Below, piece by piece: positions 23,380 to 33,549 of a stretch of 48,431 bases of DNA. A model generated the notes under the pieces. It worked only from the letters and a program-made list of their open reading frames with translations, was not told the origin of the DNA and made no database searches. Origin of the DNA: Aeromonas finlandensis (GTDB lineage: Bacteria > Pseudomonadota > Gammaproteobacteria > Enterobacterales > Aeromonadaceae). The stretch is taken from the NCBI RefSeq assembly GCF_000764645.1, contig NZ_JRGK01000021.1, forward strand, positions 1 to 48,431, written 5' to 3'. Numbering within the stretch: the first letter of the stretch is position 1; each line of letters begins with the position of its first letter. Both the position numbers and the translations under genes were made by a program.

Positions 23380-24735
23380 TTAGCCGGTGTAGACGCTCTC
23401 TTCCGGATACTTGATGCGGGTCTCGCTCGGGCGAGCCAGCATAAAGGCCAGGGTGAGCGGGCCGAGACGGCCGCAGATCATCACCAGCACCAGAATGAAC
23501 TTGCCCGGGCTGCTCAGGCTGGGGGTGATACCGGTGGAGAGGCCGACGGTGGCAAATGCCGAGATGGTTTCGAACATTATTTTGTCGAACGGCAGGGCAT
23601 CGGTGATCATCAGCAGGAACATGAAGAGCATCAGCACCATGGTACTGACGATGATGATGGCCAGCGAACGGGTGACGATCTGGGGCGACAGGGTGCGGCC
23701 AAAGGCGGTGACGTGAGGGCGCTTGGTCAAAAACGCCTTGGTCGCCAGCAGCACCACCGCAAAGGTAGTGACCTTGATACCGCCACCGGTGGAGGTTGCC
23801 CCGGCACCGATAAACATCAGCATCATCATGAAGAGCAGGGAGGCGGGCACCATCTGGCCGATGTCGATGGAGTTGAAACCGGCAGTACGGGCGCTGGCTG
23901 ACTGGAAGAAGGCCGCCAGCAGCTGGCTGCCAATCCCGGCGTTGCCAAACGTGCCCGGGTTGTTGTGCTCCAGCAGCCAGAAGATCACCGTCCCCAGCAG
24001 CAGCAGGGCGGGCGTCGTCAGGAGCATCAGCTTGCTGTGCAGTTTCAGTTTGCGCCAGCTGCGTTTGCGCACCAGATCGACGATGACGGTAAAGCCGATC
24101 CCCCCCAGGATCAACAGGCCCGCGATGGTCAGGCAGATGAGAGGGTCATTTTGGTAGCTGATCAGGTTGTTGGCAAACAGTGAAAAACCGGCGTTGTTGA
24201 AGGCCGAGACTGCGTGGAAGAAGCTGACGTAAAGGCCGCGGCCCCAGCCCATCTCGGGTACCCAACGGATAGCCATCAGTCCGGTGCCGATTAACTGGGC
24301 AATGAAGGCGAACAGCACGATACGTTTGACCAGCTGGATGATGTTGACCGAGCCCTCCTGCCCCAGTGCCTCCTTGGCCAGCACTTGCTGGCGCAAGCCG
24401 ACCCGTCTGCTGAAGATAGCGATCAGCAGCAGGGTCATGGTCATCTGGCCCAGACCGCCGATCTCCATCAGCATGATCAGGATAATTTGGCCCTGCAGGG
24501 TGAACGCGGTGCCGGTATCCACCACCCCCAGACCGGTCACGCAGATGGCGGAGGTAGCGGTGAACAGGGCGTTGATAAAGGTGACTTCACCATTGTGGCT
24601 GGAGGGCTGCACCAGAAAAACGGCGCCAATCAGCAGGATGAGCAAAAAACTGCCGAGGATCTGTTTGGCCTCGCTCCAGCGGGAGTCGTCCTCTCTCGGG
24701 AGGGCAAAGGCGAAGTGGCGACGCCCAAGGGTCAT
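23380..24735 (-). CDS. ktrB: KtrB-type potassium uptake channel subunit
   Basis: A 451-residue integral membrane protein of the Trk/Ktr/HKT superfamily. The four membrane-pore-membrane repeats are marked by filter-region sequences around ICVTGLGVV, SAFNNAGFSLF, SARTAGFNSID and FATVGLSTG. It imports potassium, usually coupled to sodium, under control of the cytoplasmic ring protein KtrA. Here ktrA is directly upstream and overlaps by four bases. The length fits KtrB better than TrkH (about 480 residues). Confidence 0.92.
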   Translation of the reverse strand: MTLGRRHFAFALPREDDSRWSEAKQILGSFLLILLIGAVFLVQPSSHNGEVTFINALFTATSAICVTGLGVVDTGTAFTLQGQIILIMLMEIGGLGQMTMTLLLIAIFSRRVGLRQQVLAKEALGQEGSVNIIQLVKRIVLFAFIAQLIGTGLMAIRWVPEMGWGRGLYVSFFHAVSAFNNAGFSLFANNLISYQNDPLICLTIAGLLILGGIGFTVIVDLVRKRSWRKLKLHSKLMLLTTPALLLLGTVIFWLLEHNNPGTFGNAGIGSQLLAAFFQSASARTAGFNSIDIGQMVPASLLFMMMLMFIGAGATSTGGGIKVTTFAVVLLATKAFLTKRPHVTAFGRTLSPQIVTRSLAIIIVSTMVLMLFMFLLMITDALPFDKIMFETISAFATVGLSTGITPSLSSPGKFILVLVMICGRLGPLTLAFMLARPSETRIKYPEESVYTG

Positions 24736-25385
24736 AGTGTTTCCAGCCAGTGGTCGATGGCGTGTTTGTTGCCCGCCAGAATGAGGATGTCTCCCAGTTG
24801 CAGCTCCATCTTGCCGGTCAGCACGTTGTGCAGCACCTCACCGCGCTTGATGGCGAGCAACTGGAAATCGCTCTGTTGCAGCAGGTGGAGATCTGCGAGC
24901 GCCTTGCCATTTTGCGGCAGACCGATAACGAACTCGGTCAGCACCATGTCGTGACCCAGCTCCAGATAGTCGAACAGCCGGTTATCCAGCATGCTCTGGG
25001 CGACCCGGCGCCCCATGTCCCACTCCGGGTTGATCACCTTGTCGGCACCGACCTTCTGCAGGATCTTGGCGTGAAACTTGTCACGCGCCTTGACCCACAC
25101 CTTCTTCACCCCCGCTTCCTTCAGGACGAGCGTGGTGAGGATACTGGTCTCCAGGTTGTCACCGATGGCGACAAAGACGATATCGAAATTGGCCAGTCCC
25201 AGTTCGGCCACGGTGGCCTCGTCGGTGGCATCCGCCACGACAACATGGTTGCAGAGGGTGGCAATTTGCCGGGTCTTGCTCTCGTCGATGTCGATGGCCA
25301 GCACTTCGGCATCCTGCCGCTGCAGCTCTTCACAGAGGGCGCTGCCAAACAGGCCAAGGCCGATGACGGCAAACTGGTTGTTCAT
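24732..25385 (-). CDS. ktrA: KtrA, RCK-domain regulator of potassium uptake
   Basis: 217 residues. The N-terminal Rossmann-type RCK domain has FAVIGLGLFGSALCEEL (nucleotide-binding GLGxFG) and the acidic VLAIDID, and a C-terminal RCK-C domain starts around residue 135. KtrA forms an octameric ring that binds ATP/ADP and gates KtrB. It is the first gene of the ktrAB operon. The upstream gap 25386-25512 is shared with the divergent murB. Confidence 0.93.
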   Translation of the reverse strand: MNNQFAVIGLGLFGSALCEELQRQDAEVLAIDIDESKTRQIATLCNHVVVADATDEATVAELGLANFDIVFVAIGDNLETSILTTLVLKEAGVKKVWVKARDKFHAKILQKVGADKVINPEWDMGRRVAQSMLDNRLFDYLELGHDMVLTEFVIGLPQNGKALADLHLLQQSDFQLLAIKRGEVLHNVLTGKMELQLGDILILAGNKHAIDHWLETL

Positions 25386-25512
25386 GAGTTATTCCTCAAC
25401 AGTAGAAGTTGCCTACTCTAAACCACTGTTATTCGCGCGAAAAGAGCTCAGATTTTTCGTCATTGACCAACTTGAGGTAGACTGCGCCCTTGCACCAAGC
25501 CGGGATAAACCG

Positions 25513-26550
25513 ATGAAACTGAATGCCAACGCCTCCTTGTTGAATCTCAACACCCTTGCCCTCGATGCTCACTGCCTCTGGCTGGCCGAGGTGGAGCAGG
25601 TTGCCGATCTGGCAACCCTGCGTGCCGATCCGCAGCTGAGCCAGTTGCCTCGCCTCAATCTGGGCGGCGGCAGCAATGTGCTTTTTACCACCGATTTTCT
25701 CGGTCTGGTGGTGCTTAACCGGCTCAAGGGCATCGTTGTGGAAGATGGCGGCGAGCACTGGTTGCTCCATGTGGCGGCAGGTGAGGATTGGCATCAGCTG
25801 GTACGTCACGCTCTGCAGCAAGGCTGGCACGGGCTGGAGAATCTGGCGCTGATCCCCGGTACGGTCGGTGCCGCGCCGGTGCAGAACATCGGTGCCTACG
25901 GGGTCGAGCTGGCGGACTTCTGCGCCTATGTCGAGGCATTCAACTGGCAGAGTGGCGAGGTTGAGCGGATCGCGGCGGCAGAGTGTCGCTTCGGTTATCG
26001 CGACAGCATCTTCAAGCATGAGTATCAGGATTCCCACCTGATCACCGCCGTCGGGCTCAAGCTGCCCAAGGCGTGGCAGCCGGTGCTGGGCTATGGCCCG
26101 CTGGCGGCTCTTGGTGACTCTCCTTCGGCGCAGGCTATCTTCGATACCGTCTGTGCCACCCGTATGGCCAAACTGCCGGATCCCGCCGTGCTCGGCAACG
26201 CCGGCAGCTTCTTCAAAAATCCGGTGGTGCCCGCCGCGCTGGCGGAGAAGCTCAAGTCGCGTTATCCGCAGATGCCCTGCTATCCGGCCGGGGAAGGGCA
26301 GGCCAAGCTGGCTGCTGGCTGGCTTATTGATCAGTGCGGTCTGAAAGGGTTCGCCATCGGTCGTGCCGCCGTTCATCAGGAGCAGGCGCTGGTGCTGGTC
26401 AATCTGGGCGGCACCAGCGCTATGGAGCTGATCGCGCTGGCGGCCCATGTCCGCGACTGTGTGGAGCAGAAGTTTGGCGTAGTGCTGGAGCACGAAGTGC
26501 GCTTCATGGGGCCGCAAGGTGAAACCTGGCTCGACGAGGTGCTCTCATGA
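25513..26550 (+). CDS. murB: UDP-N-acetylenolpyruvoylglucosamine reductase
   Basis: MurB is the FAD enzyme that makes UDP-MurNAc, the second step of peptidoglycan synthesis. 345 residues (E. coli 342). FAD-binding features include LNLGGGSNVLF (about residue 51), GLENLALIPGTVGAAPVQNIGAYG and FGYRDSIFK. The catalytic serine lies in GNAGSFFKNPVV. WLIDQCGLKGFAIG and the C-terminal VLEHEVRFMG complete the family pattern. The ATG at 25513 matches the homologous start; upstream in-frame extension is rejected. It overlaps birA by four bases, as in E. coli. Confidence 0.96.
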   Translation: MKLNANASLLNLNTLALDAHCLWLAEVEQVADLATLRADPQLSQLPRLNLGGGSNVLFTTDFLGLVVLNRLKGIVVEDGGEHWLLHVAAGEDWHQLVRHALQQGWHGLENLALIPGTVGAAPVQNIGAYGVELADFCAYVEAFNWQSGEVERIAAAECRFGYRDSIFKHEYQDSHLITAVGLKLPKAWQPVLGYGPLAALGDSPSAQAIFDTVCATRMAKLPDPAVLGNAGSFFKNPVVPAALAEKLKSRYPQMPCYPAGEGQAKLAAGWLIDQCGLKGFAIGRAAVHQEQALVLVNLGGTSAMELIALAAHVRDCVEQKFGVVLEHEVRFMGPQGETWLDEVLS

Positions 26551-27512
26551 CCCTGACCCCCATCAGGCAGACCCTGATCACCCTGCTCAGCGACGGCCAG
26601 TTTCACTCCGGTGAACAGTTGGGTGAGCAGCTTGGCATCAGCCGGGCGGCGGTGAGCAAGCACATGGCTGCGCTCAAGGAGCTGGGGCTGGATCTCTTCA
26701 GTCTGACCGGCAAGGGCTACCGGCTGGCGGTGCCGATGGCGCTCTACGATAAAGAGCAGTTGCAGGCGCTGGCGCCGATGGCGCCGGTGCACAGCTTTCC
26801 CGTCATCGCTTCGACCAACCAGTTTTTGCTGGATCGGGTCAATGAGCTGCGCTCCGGCGAGAGCTGCCTGGCCGAGTGCCAGACCGCCGGGCGCGGTCGT
26901 CGCGGCAAGCCCTGGGTCTCGCCATTCGGTTGCCAGCTGATCCTCAGCATGTACTGGCGGCTGGAGCAGGGGATGGCGGCGGCCATGGGGTTGAGTCTGG
27001 CGGTCGGTGTGGCCGTAGTCGAAGCGTTGGAATCCCTTGGCTATCAGGGCGTTGAGCTCAAGTGGCCGAACGACCTCTACTATCAGGGCCGCAAGTTGGC
27101 GGGAATACTGGTGGAGATGAGCGGTAGCGCCGGTGCCAGCTGTCATCTGGTGATCGGCATCGGTCTTAATCTGGCGATGCCTGCCCGGGAGGGGGAGAAG
27201 ATCGATCAGGCTTGGGCCGAGCTGCGCCACATCAATCCGGAACTGGTGGATCGCAATCAGCTGGCGGCCCGGATGATCGTCCATCTGCAGCAGGCGTTGC
27301 ACACCTTTGAGCAGCAGGGGCTGGCAAGCTTTGTCGATGAGTGGAACCGGCTCGATCACTTTGCCGGTCGCCCGGTGCGTTTGTTGATGGGGGATCAGGA
27401 GATCCGCGGCATCGCCCGTGGTATCGACGATCGCGGTGCCCTGCGACTGGAGACAGGGGAAGGGATCAAATTCTATCTGGGGGGCGAGCTCTCCCTGCGC
27501 CGGGGCGACTGA
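26547..27512 (+). CDS. birA: BirA, biotin-protein ligase and biotin operon repressor
   Basis: A bifunctional protein. It activates biotin with ATP and attaches it to acetyl-CoA carboxylase; the biotinyl-AMP form binds DNA. 321 residues (E. coli 321). An N-terminal helix-turn-helix (GEQLGEQLGISRAAVSKHMA) is followed by the catalytic domain with the GRGRRGKPWVSPFG loop and VELKWPNDLYYQGRKLAGIL, and a C-terminal SH3-like domain. The helix-turn-helix implies it can also repress. Its start overlaps the murB stop. Confidence 0.96.
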   Translation: MTLTPIRQTLITLLSDGQFHSGEQLGEQLGISRAAVSKHMAALKELGLDLFSLTGKGYRLAVPMALYDKEQLQALAPMAPVHSFPVIASTNQFLLDRVNELRSGESCLAECQTAGRGRRGKPWVSPFGCQLILSMYWRLEQGMAAAMGLSLAVGVAVVEALESLGYQGVELKWPNDLYYQGRKLAGILVEMSGSAGASCHLVIGIGLNLAMPAREGEKIDQAWAELRHINPELVDRNQLAARMIVHLQQALHTFEQQGLASFVDEWNRLDHFAGRPVRLLMGDQEIRGIARGIDDRGALRLETGEGIKFYLGGELSLRRGD

Positions 27513-27544
27513 GGGCCAGCAAGGCTGCTCATGATGCCAAACAG

Positions 27545-27568
27545 AAGAGGGGGCCTGCGGGCCCCCTC
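27545..27568. terminator. Terminator-like hairpin between birA and coaA
   Basis: A 10-bp stem AGAGGGGGCC / GGCCCCCTCT with a TGCG loop lies between two converging genes. The T-run is poor on both sides, so it may act with Rho or as an RNA stabiliser. Confidence 0.65.
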
Positions 27569-27592
27569 TGCGTTATCCGGCCAACACAGCCA

Positions 27593-28531
27593 TTATTTGC
27601 GCAGCTTGATCTGCTCGATGGCGTGCTCATGGCCCTTGGTCATGATCAGGTTGGCTCGCTCACGAGTCGGCAGGATGTTCTCCTGCAAATTCAGATAGTT
27701 GATATCTTTCCAGATGTTGCTGGCGACCTTGGTCGCCTCACTCTCCGCCAATTTGGCGTAGTGGTGGAAATAGGAGTCGGGATCCGAGAAGGCACCGCTT
27801 CTGAATTTCAGGAACCGCTCGATATACCAGGTGCGCAGCAGTTCGGCATCGGCGTCCACATAGATGGAGAAGTCGACGAAGTCCGAGACGAAGACCCGAT
27901 GGGGATCCTGGGGGTAGTCCATGCCGCTCTGCAGCACATTGAGTCCTTCGAGGATCAGGATGTCCGGCTGCTCCACCACCTTCTTCTCATCGGGAATGAT
28001 GTCGTAGATAAGGTGGGAGTAAACCGGTGCTTCGACCTTCTCGTGACCGGCACGGATATTGGCGACAAACTCCACCAGATGGCGGATGTCGTAGGATTCC
28101 GGGAAACCCTTGCGCCGCATCAGGCCGCGCTCTTCCAATACCTTGTTGGGATAGAGGAAGCCGTCGGTGGTGACCAGTTCCACCCGCGGATGTTCCGGCC
28201 AGCGCTCCAGCAGGGCCTGCAGAATGCGGGCCGTGGTGCTTTTGCCCCCCGCCACGCTGCCAGCGATGCTGATAATATAGGTACCCTTGCCACGGGACTG
28301 GCCGAGGAACTGCTCCAGTACCCGGCTGCGGCGCTGCTTGGCTTTGACATAGAGATTGAGCAGGCGGGAGAGGGGCAGGTAGATCTCTTCCACTTCCCGC
28401 AATGACACCTTCTCGTTAATTCCGCGCAGGGTCTGCAGATCGTGTTCGGTCAGGGTCAGGGGGACCGAATCGCGCAATAACGCCCATTGTTCGCGGGTGA
28501 ATTGCAGATAGGGGTTATGCTCTGTCGTCAT
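27593..28531 (-). CDS. coaA: Pantothenate kinase, type I
   Basis: CoaA phosphorylates pantothenate, the first and controlling step of coenzyme A synthesis. 312 residues (E. coli 316). The P-loop is [11 protein letters not shown], with glycine where E. coli has valine. Other family stretches are [43 protein letters not shown] and [10 protein letters not shown]. The ATG at 28531 ([11 protein letters not shown]) matches the homologous start; longer frames run into unrelated upstream sequence and the tRNA region. It is divergent from the tRNA-tufB operon. Confidence 0.95.
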   Translation of the reverse strand: MTTEHNPYLQFTREQWALLRDSVPLTLTEHDLQTLRGINEKVSLREVEEIYLPLSRLLNLYVKAKQRRSRVLEQFLGQSRGKGTYIISIAGSVAGGKSTTARILQALLERWPEHPRVELVTTDGFLYPNKVLEERGLMRRKGFPESYDIRHLVEFVANIRAGHEKVEAPVYSHLIYDIIPDEKKVVEQPDILILEGLNVLQSGMDYPQDPHRVFVSDFVDFSIYVDADAELLRTWYIERFLKFRSGAFSDPDSYFHHYAKLAESEATKVASNIWKDINYLNLQENILPTRERANLIMTKGHEHAIEQIKLRK

Positions 28532-28648
28532 GGTGTCATCACTGTTTCTTGGGCACGGCGACCATACACCAAGGGTGGGGGAGCGACAAGGGACGCAGCA
28601 GGATTGGCTGGTTTGCCCCTCCTTTTTTGCAAACTTCCCTGCAATAAA

Positions 28649-28704
28649 GCGCATTTTGCCTGGTTCAATGGTTGCATCCCCCAAATCCTTACAATAAAAT
28701 GCGC
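28649..28704 (+). promoter_or_regulatory. Promoter of the tRNA-tufB operon, flanked by an inverted repeat
   Basis: TTGCAT (28672-28677), 17 bases, TAAAAT (28695-28700), then a GC-rich discriminator (GCGCGACGC), as expected for a growth-rate and ppGpp-controlled promoter. The arms GCGCATTTT (28649-28657) and AAAATGCGC (28696-28704) form a perfect 9-base inverted repeat whose right arm covers the -10 box. Confidence 0.75.
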
Positions 28705-28794
28705 GACGCTTGGATGTCTGTCGTCTTTTTGCCGAGCAAAAGCGATAAAAACAACGGGTGCAAGCAGAATTACCGTTGTGACAATCTGGCATCT

Positions 28795-28879
28795 GGAGGG
28801 GTTCCCGAGCGGCCAAAGGGATCAGACTGTAAATCTGACGGCTCTGCCTTCGAAGGTTCGAATCCTTCTCCCTCCACCA
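28795..28879 (+). tRNA. tRNA-Tyr (anticodon GTA)
   Basis: Class II tRNA with a long variable arm and encoded CCA. Acceptor GGAGGGG pairs with CTCCCTCC; the anticodon loop CTGTAAA gives GTA (28829-28831); the T arm carries GGTTCGAATCC. It closely matches E. coli tRNA-Tyr and sits first in the tyr-gly-thr-tufB order. Confidence 0.97.
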
Positions 28880-28917
28880 TATTTCTCTGCGGTTTGAGTT
28901 CTTTGGGTTAGAGAAAT

Positions 28918-28992
<75 letters not shown>

Positions 28993-28996
28993 AGAT

Positions 28997-29071
28997 GCTG
29001 ATATGGCTCAAGCGATACCAAGAGCTACACCCTCGGGTGAGGTCGGCAGTCGAATCTGCCTGTCAGCACCA
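28997..29071 (+). pseudogene. Degenerate tRNA-Thr lacking an anticodon loop
   Basis: This occupies the place of thrT before tufB. The acceptor stem GCTGATA / TGTCAGC, the encoded CCA and the T stem GGCAG / CTGCC are intact and thrT-like. The D stem GCTC / GAGC closes a foreign 12-base loop (29010-29021) without the GG pair. The anticodon arm ACCC / GGGT (29029-29038) has only TC between its strands, so the TTGGTAA loop with GGT is gone. The T loop has six bases instead of seven. It cannot decode threonine. It may persist as a processing signal or tRNA-like element in the tufB leader, or be simple decay or a sequencing artefact. Confidence 0.85.
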
Positions 29072-29164
29072 GCCTCTCTTCCCCACCAGATTCAAATCCA
29101 TCATATAAACTGTTCTGTGGTTAGCTTGCCACCGCGTACTCAGCGTTAGTTTAGAGGGACGATC

Positions 29165-30349
29165 ATGTCTAAAGAAAAATTTGAGCGTAATAAACCGCAC
29201 GTTAACGTGGGTACCATCGGCCACGTTGACCACGGTAAAACCACCCTGACTGCAGCTATCACCAACGTGCTGGCCAAGCACTTCGGTGGTAAAGCTTTCG
29301 CCTTCGACCAGATCGACAAGGCACCGGAAGAGCGTGAGCGTGGTATCACCATCAACACCTCCCACGTAGAATACGACACCGCTACCCGTCACTACGCACA
29401 CGTAGATTGCCCGGGTCACGCCGACTACGTTAAAAACATGATCACCGGTGCTGCCCAGATGGACGGCGCGATCCTGGTAGTAGCAGCGACTGACGGCCCG
29501 ATGCCGCAGACTCGTGAGCACATCCTGCTGGGTCGTCAGGTTGGTATCCCGTACATGATCGTGTTCATGAACAAGTGTGACATGGTTGATGACGAAGAGC
29601 TGCTCGAACTGGTAGAGATGGAAGTTCGTGAACTGCTGACCGAGTATGACTTCCCGGGTGATGACCTGCCGGTAGTTCGTGGTTCCGCGCTGAAAGCGCT
29701 GGAAGGCGACGCTGCATGGGAAGAGAAGATCATCGAGCTGGCTGGCCACCTGGATACCTATATCCCGGAGCCGGAGCGCGCAATTGACCTGCCGTTCCTG
29801 ATGCCTATCGAAGACGTATTCTCTATCGCTGGCCGTGGTACCGTAGTTACCGGTCGTGTAGAGCGCGGTATCGTTAAAGTAGGTGAGACCGTAGAAATCG
29901 TTGGTATCAAAGATACCGTTTCTACCACCTGTACCGGTGTTGAAATGTTCCGTAAGCTGCTGGACGAAGGTCGTGCAGGCGAGAACATCGGCGCGCTGCT
30001 GCGTGGTGTTAAGCGTGAAGACGTAGAGCGTGGTCAGGTGCTGGCCAAGCCGGGTTCTATCAAGCCGCACACCAAGTTTGAATCTGAAGTGTACGTACTG
30101 TCCAAAGAAGAAGGTGGTCGTCATACCCCGTTCTTCAAAGGCTACCGTCCGCAGTTCTACTTCCGTACAACCGACGTGACCGGTACCATCGAACTGCCGG
30201 AAGGCGTAGAGATGGTAATGCCGGGCGACAACATCAAAATGGTTGTTACCCTGATTGCGCCGATCGCGATGGACGACGGCCTGCGTTTCGCTATCCGTGA
30301 AGGTGGCCGTACCGTAGGTGCTGGTGTTGTAGCCAGCGTAATCGCTTAA
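29165..30349 (+). CDS. tufB: Elongation factor Tu (tufB copy)
   Basis: EF-Tu brings aminoacyl-tRNA to the ribosome as a GTP complex. 394 residues: G domain with [18 protein letters not shown] and NKCD, then the two beta-barrel domains with [20 protein letters not shown] and the C-terminal [10 protein letters not shown]. The ribosome-binding site is AGAGGGA. Codon choice is strongly biased to GGT/GCT/CGT, as in the other translation genes here. It is the last gene of the tRNA-tufB operon; a second copy (tufA) begins at the right edge of the window. Confidence 0.98.
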   Translation: MSKEKFERNKPHVNVGTIGHVDHGKTTLTAAITNVLAKHFGGKAFAFDQIDKAPEERERGITINTSHVEYDTATRHYAHVDCPGHADYVKNMITGAAQMDGAILVVAATDGPMPQTREHILLGRQVGIPYMIVFMNKCDMVDDEELLELVEMEVRELLTEYDFPGDDLPVVRGSALKALEGDAAWEEKIIELAGHLDTYIPEPERAIDLPFLMPIEDVFSIAGRGTVVTGRVERGIVKVGETVEIVGIKDTVSTTCTGVEMFRKLLDEGRAGENIGALLRGVKREDVERGQVLAKPGSIKPHTKFESEVYVLSKEEGGRHTPFFKGYRPQFYFRTTDVTGTIELPEGVEMVMPGDNIKMVVTLIAPIAMDDGLRFAIREGGRTVGAGVVASVIA

Positions 30350-30372
30350 TCTTTGGCTTACATAAATAAAGC

Positions 30373-30399
30373 AAAGCCCCTATAATAGGGGCTTTCTTG
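30373..30399 (+). terminator. Terminator after tufB
   Basis: Stem AAAGCCCCT / AGGGGCTTT with an AT-rich loop, followed by CTTG. It lies only four bases before tRNA-Trp, so that tRNA may rely on read-through or processing. Confidence 0.75.
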
Positions 30400-30402
30400 T
30401 GT

Positions 30403-30479
30403 AGGGGCGTAGTTCGAATTGGTAGAACAGCGGTCTCCAAAACCGATGGTTGCGGGTTCGAGTCCTGCCGCCCCTGCCA
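30403..30479 (+). tRNA. tRNA-Trp (anticodon CCA)
   Basis: 77 bases with encoded terminal CCA. Acceptor AGGGGCG pairs with CGCCCCT; the anticodon loop CTCCAAA gives CCA (30437-30439); the T arm has GGTTCGAGTCC. It lies between tufB and secE. Confidence 0.96.
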
Positions 30480-30539
30480 TATACCTCGTCTCGTACGGGG
30501 CTTTTGTGTCTTTGGTTACGTCAGATACAGGTGGGTTGT

Positions 30540-30911
30540 ATGAGTGTTAGTTCTGAGAGCCAGGGCGGAAGCAAGGATACCCTGCTTTGGGGCCTGGTTT
30601 TCATTATCCTGGCGGCCGCTGTAGTGGGTAATTACCTGCTCAACGATGTTGTCGCTGCCGTCCGCGCCCTGGGTGTGGTCGTTGTCATTGCTGCTGCTGG
30701 TGCAGTAGCCCTGCAAACCACCAAGGGAAAGGCAACACTGGCATTCGCCCGTGAGTCTCGCCTGGAAGTCCGCAAGGTCGTATGGCCGACCCGTCAGGAA
30801 GCCATTCAGACAACCCTGATTGTGCTGGCGGTGACCGCCGTGATGGGGCTGCTGCTGTTCGTTCTGGACGGTGCCTTGGTCTGGTTGGTCAACCTGATTA
30901 CCGGTGTGTAA
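30540..30911 (+). CDS. secE: SecE, preprotein translocase subunit
   Basis: SecE holds the SecY channel together in the inner membrane. 123 residues (E. coli 127) with three membrane segments (about 17-37, 40-58 and 92-115) and the conserved cytoplasmic [20 protein letters not shown]. The ATG at 30540 has AGGTGGG upstream. It is followed after nine bases by nusG, the usual pair. Confidence 0.96.
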   Translation: MSVSSESQGGSKDTLLWGLVFIILAAAVVGNYLLNDVVAAVRALGVVVVIAAAGAVALQTTKGKATLAFARESRLEVRKVVWPTRQEAIQTTLIVLAVTAVMGLLLFVLDGALVWLVNLITGV

Positions 30912-30920
30912 GGATAAGCC

Positions 30921-31472
30921 ATGACTGAACAACGTGAACAACGTATGAGATGGTATGTCGTGCAGGCTTTTTCCGGCTATGAAGGCCGTGTAGCCAAGTC
31001 CCTGCGCGAGCATATCAAGATGCATGGCATGGAAGACATGTTCGGTGAAGTACTGGTCCCGACTGAAGAAGTGGTCGAGATGCGTGCTGGCCAGAAGCGC
31101 AAGAGTGAGCGCAAGTTTTTCCCGGGTTATGTCCTGGTCCAGATGATCATGGATGAAACCACATGGCACCTGGTGCGTAACGTACCGCGTGTGATGGGCT
31201 TCATCGGCGGCACTTCCGACCGCCCGGCACCGATCTCCGACAAAGAGGCCGATGCTATCCTGAACCGTCTGCAGGATGCCCACGACAAGCCGCGTCCGAA
31301 AACCCTGTTTGAACCGGGTGAAATGGTGCGGGTTGCCGATGGTCCGTTTGCCGACTTCAACGGTACCGTTGAAGAGGTCGATTATGAGAAGAGCCGCGTG
31401 AAGGTCTCTGTACTGATCTTCGGTCGTTCTACTCCTGTTGAACTGGATTTTGGTCAGGTCGAAAAGGGCTGA
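30921..31472 (+). CDS. nusG: NusG, transcription elongation/termination factor
   Basis: NusG binds RNA polymerase and links it to Rho or to ribosomal S10. 183 residues (E. coli 181). The N-terminal NGN domain has [19 protein letters not shown] and [12 protein letters not shown]; the C-terminal KOW domain has [19 protein letters not shown]. It is followed by a terminator/promoter element before rplK. Confidence 0.97.
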   Translation: MTEQREQRMRWYVVQAFSGYEGRVAKSLREHIKMHGMEDMFGEVLVPTEEVVEMRAGQKRKSERKFFPGYVLVQMIMDETTWHLVRNVPRVMGFIGGTSDRPAPISDKEADAILNRLQDAHDKPRPKTLFEPGEMVRVADGPFADFNGTVEEVDYEKSRVKVSVLIFGRSTPVELDFGQVEKG

Positions 31473-31494
31473 TTGAATTCTGTACGTTTAACGG

Positions 31495-31534
31495 TTGTCA
31501 GGGGCAGCGAATATCTCTATAATTCGCTGCCCCT
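31495..31534 (+). promoter_or_regulatory. rplK promoter nested in a 13-bp inverted repeat
   Basis: TTGTCA (31495-31500), 17 bases, TATAAT (31518-31523): a near-consensus sigma70 promoter. The perfect arms AGGGGCAGCGAAT (31500-31512) and ATTCGCTGCCCCT (31522-31534) enclose the spacer and -10 box. Transcribed from upstream, the same sequence forms a hairpin followed by TTTATT, so it could end nusG transcripts as well as start rplK ones. Confidence 0.85.
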
Positions 31535-31606
31535 TTATTAGTTGGGGAGCCGTTTGCAGGAGCAAGTCTCCGAGGCGCTAGAACCCATTTTTGAGGTATT
31601 TTCCTA
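31535..31606 (+). promoter_or_regulatory. rplKA leader, probable L1 autoregulation site
   Basis: The 72-base leader before rplK carries GTTGGGGAGCCGTTTGC and GCAAGTCTCCGAGGCG, able to fold like the L1 site on 23S rRNA. In related bacteria L1 binds this leader and represses rplK-rplA translation. The assignment rests on position and partial similarity. Confidence 0.5.
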
Positions 31607-32741
<1,135 letters not shown>

Positions 32742-32750
32742 TTGATGGGT

Positions 32751-32790
32751 TTTACAAGGCGCAAAATTTAATCTATAATTTTGCGCCTTG
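32751..32790 (+). promoter_or_regulatory. rplJ promoter nested in a 14-bp inverted repeat
   Basis: TTTACA (32751-32756), 17 bases, TATAAT (32774-32779). The arms CAAGGCGCAAAATT (32755-32768) and AATTTTGCGCCTTG (32777-32790) are perfect and contain the spacer and the end of the -10 box, the same design as at rplK. Confidence 0.85.
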
Positions 32791-32811
32791 ATTGGTTGGG
32801 GGTTTCGACCT

Positions 32812-32865
32812 CCGTCCAAGACCGCAGGTGGCTGCAAAGCCTTAATGTTTCCTGCGTAGACGGTG
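32812..32865 (+). promoter_or_regulatory. L10 leader (L10-L7/L12 binding site)
   Basis: CCGTCCAAGACCGCAGG and CCTGCGTAGACGG form the bulged and kinked stem of the well-known rplJ leader (Rfam family L10_leader). Binding of the L10(L7/L12) complex represses rplJ-rplL translation. It lies about 130 bases before the rplJ start, typical spacing for the group. Confidence 0.85.
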
Positions 32866-32997
32866 CCGGAAACCCAGCGAGAAAGTTTCTTTCTCTTCTG
32901 GAATCCTGCTACCGCATCGTTCCCCTCTGTTGTAAAGGTAGGGGGGATGTGTCTGTACTGGGTCAATAGACCCGGATTCAATCCAGGAGTTAAGCCA

Positions 32998-33498
32998 ATG
33001 GCATTGGGACTCGAAGACAAAAAGGCAATTGTTGCTGAAGTCAACGAAGCTGCCAAAGGCGCTCTGTCTGCAGTTGTAGCCGATTCTCGCGGTGTGACTG
33101 TAGATAAGATGACCGTCCTGCGTAAAACCGCTCGCGAAGCTGGTGTGTACATGCGCGTTGTGCGTAACACCCTGCTGCGTCGTGCAGTTGAAGGTACCGA
33201 ATTCGAGTGCCTGAACAACGCATTTACCGGTCCTACCTTGATTGCTTTCTCTAACGAACACCCGGGCGCTGCTGCTCGTCTGTTCAAAGAGTTTGCCAAA
33301 GCGAACCAAAAGTTCGAAATCAAGGCTGGCGCTTTTAACGGTGAGTTTATCGCCGCAGCACAAATTGATCGTCTGGCCACGCTGCCGACCTACGACGAAG
33401 CGATTGCGAAGTTGATGGCGACTATGAAAGAAGCCTCTGCTGGCAAGCTGGTTCGTACCATCGCTGCTGTGCGTGATCAGAAGCAAGCTGCTGCTTGA
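32998..33498 (+). CDS. rplJ: Ribosomal protein L10
   Basis: 166 residues (E. coli 165). L10 anchors the L7/L12 dimers to the ribosome stalk. It starts [20 protein letters not shown] and contains [16 protein letters not shown] and [17 protein letters not shown]. The ATG at 32998 has CAGGAG upstream and fits the homologous start; the longer frame from 32863 lies in the leader. Confidence 0.98.
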   Translation: MALGLEDKKAIVAEVNEAAKGALSAVVADSRGVTVDKMTVLRKTAREAGVYMRVVRNTLLRRAVEGTEFECLNNAFTGPTLIAFSNEHPGAAARLFKEFAKANQKFEIKAGAFNGEFIAAAQIDRLATLPTYDEAIAKLMATMKEASAGKLVRTIAAVRDQKQAAA

Positions 33499-33549
33499 TT
33501 CTCGCCTATTTAGGCTGTTTGAGTTTATTCAACATCAGGAATTTTTGTC

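Noticed and set aside
24732..25421. Plus-strand frame opposite ktrA and the long N-terminal extension of murB
   Set aside because: MurB homology starts at 25513. Upstream codons are antisense to ktrA and resemble nothing.
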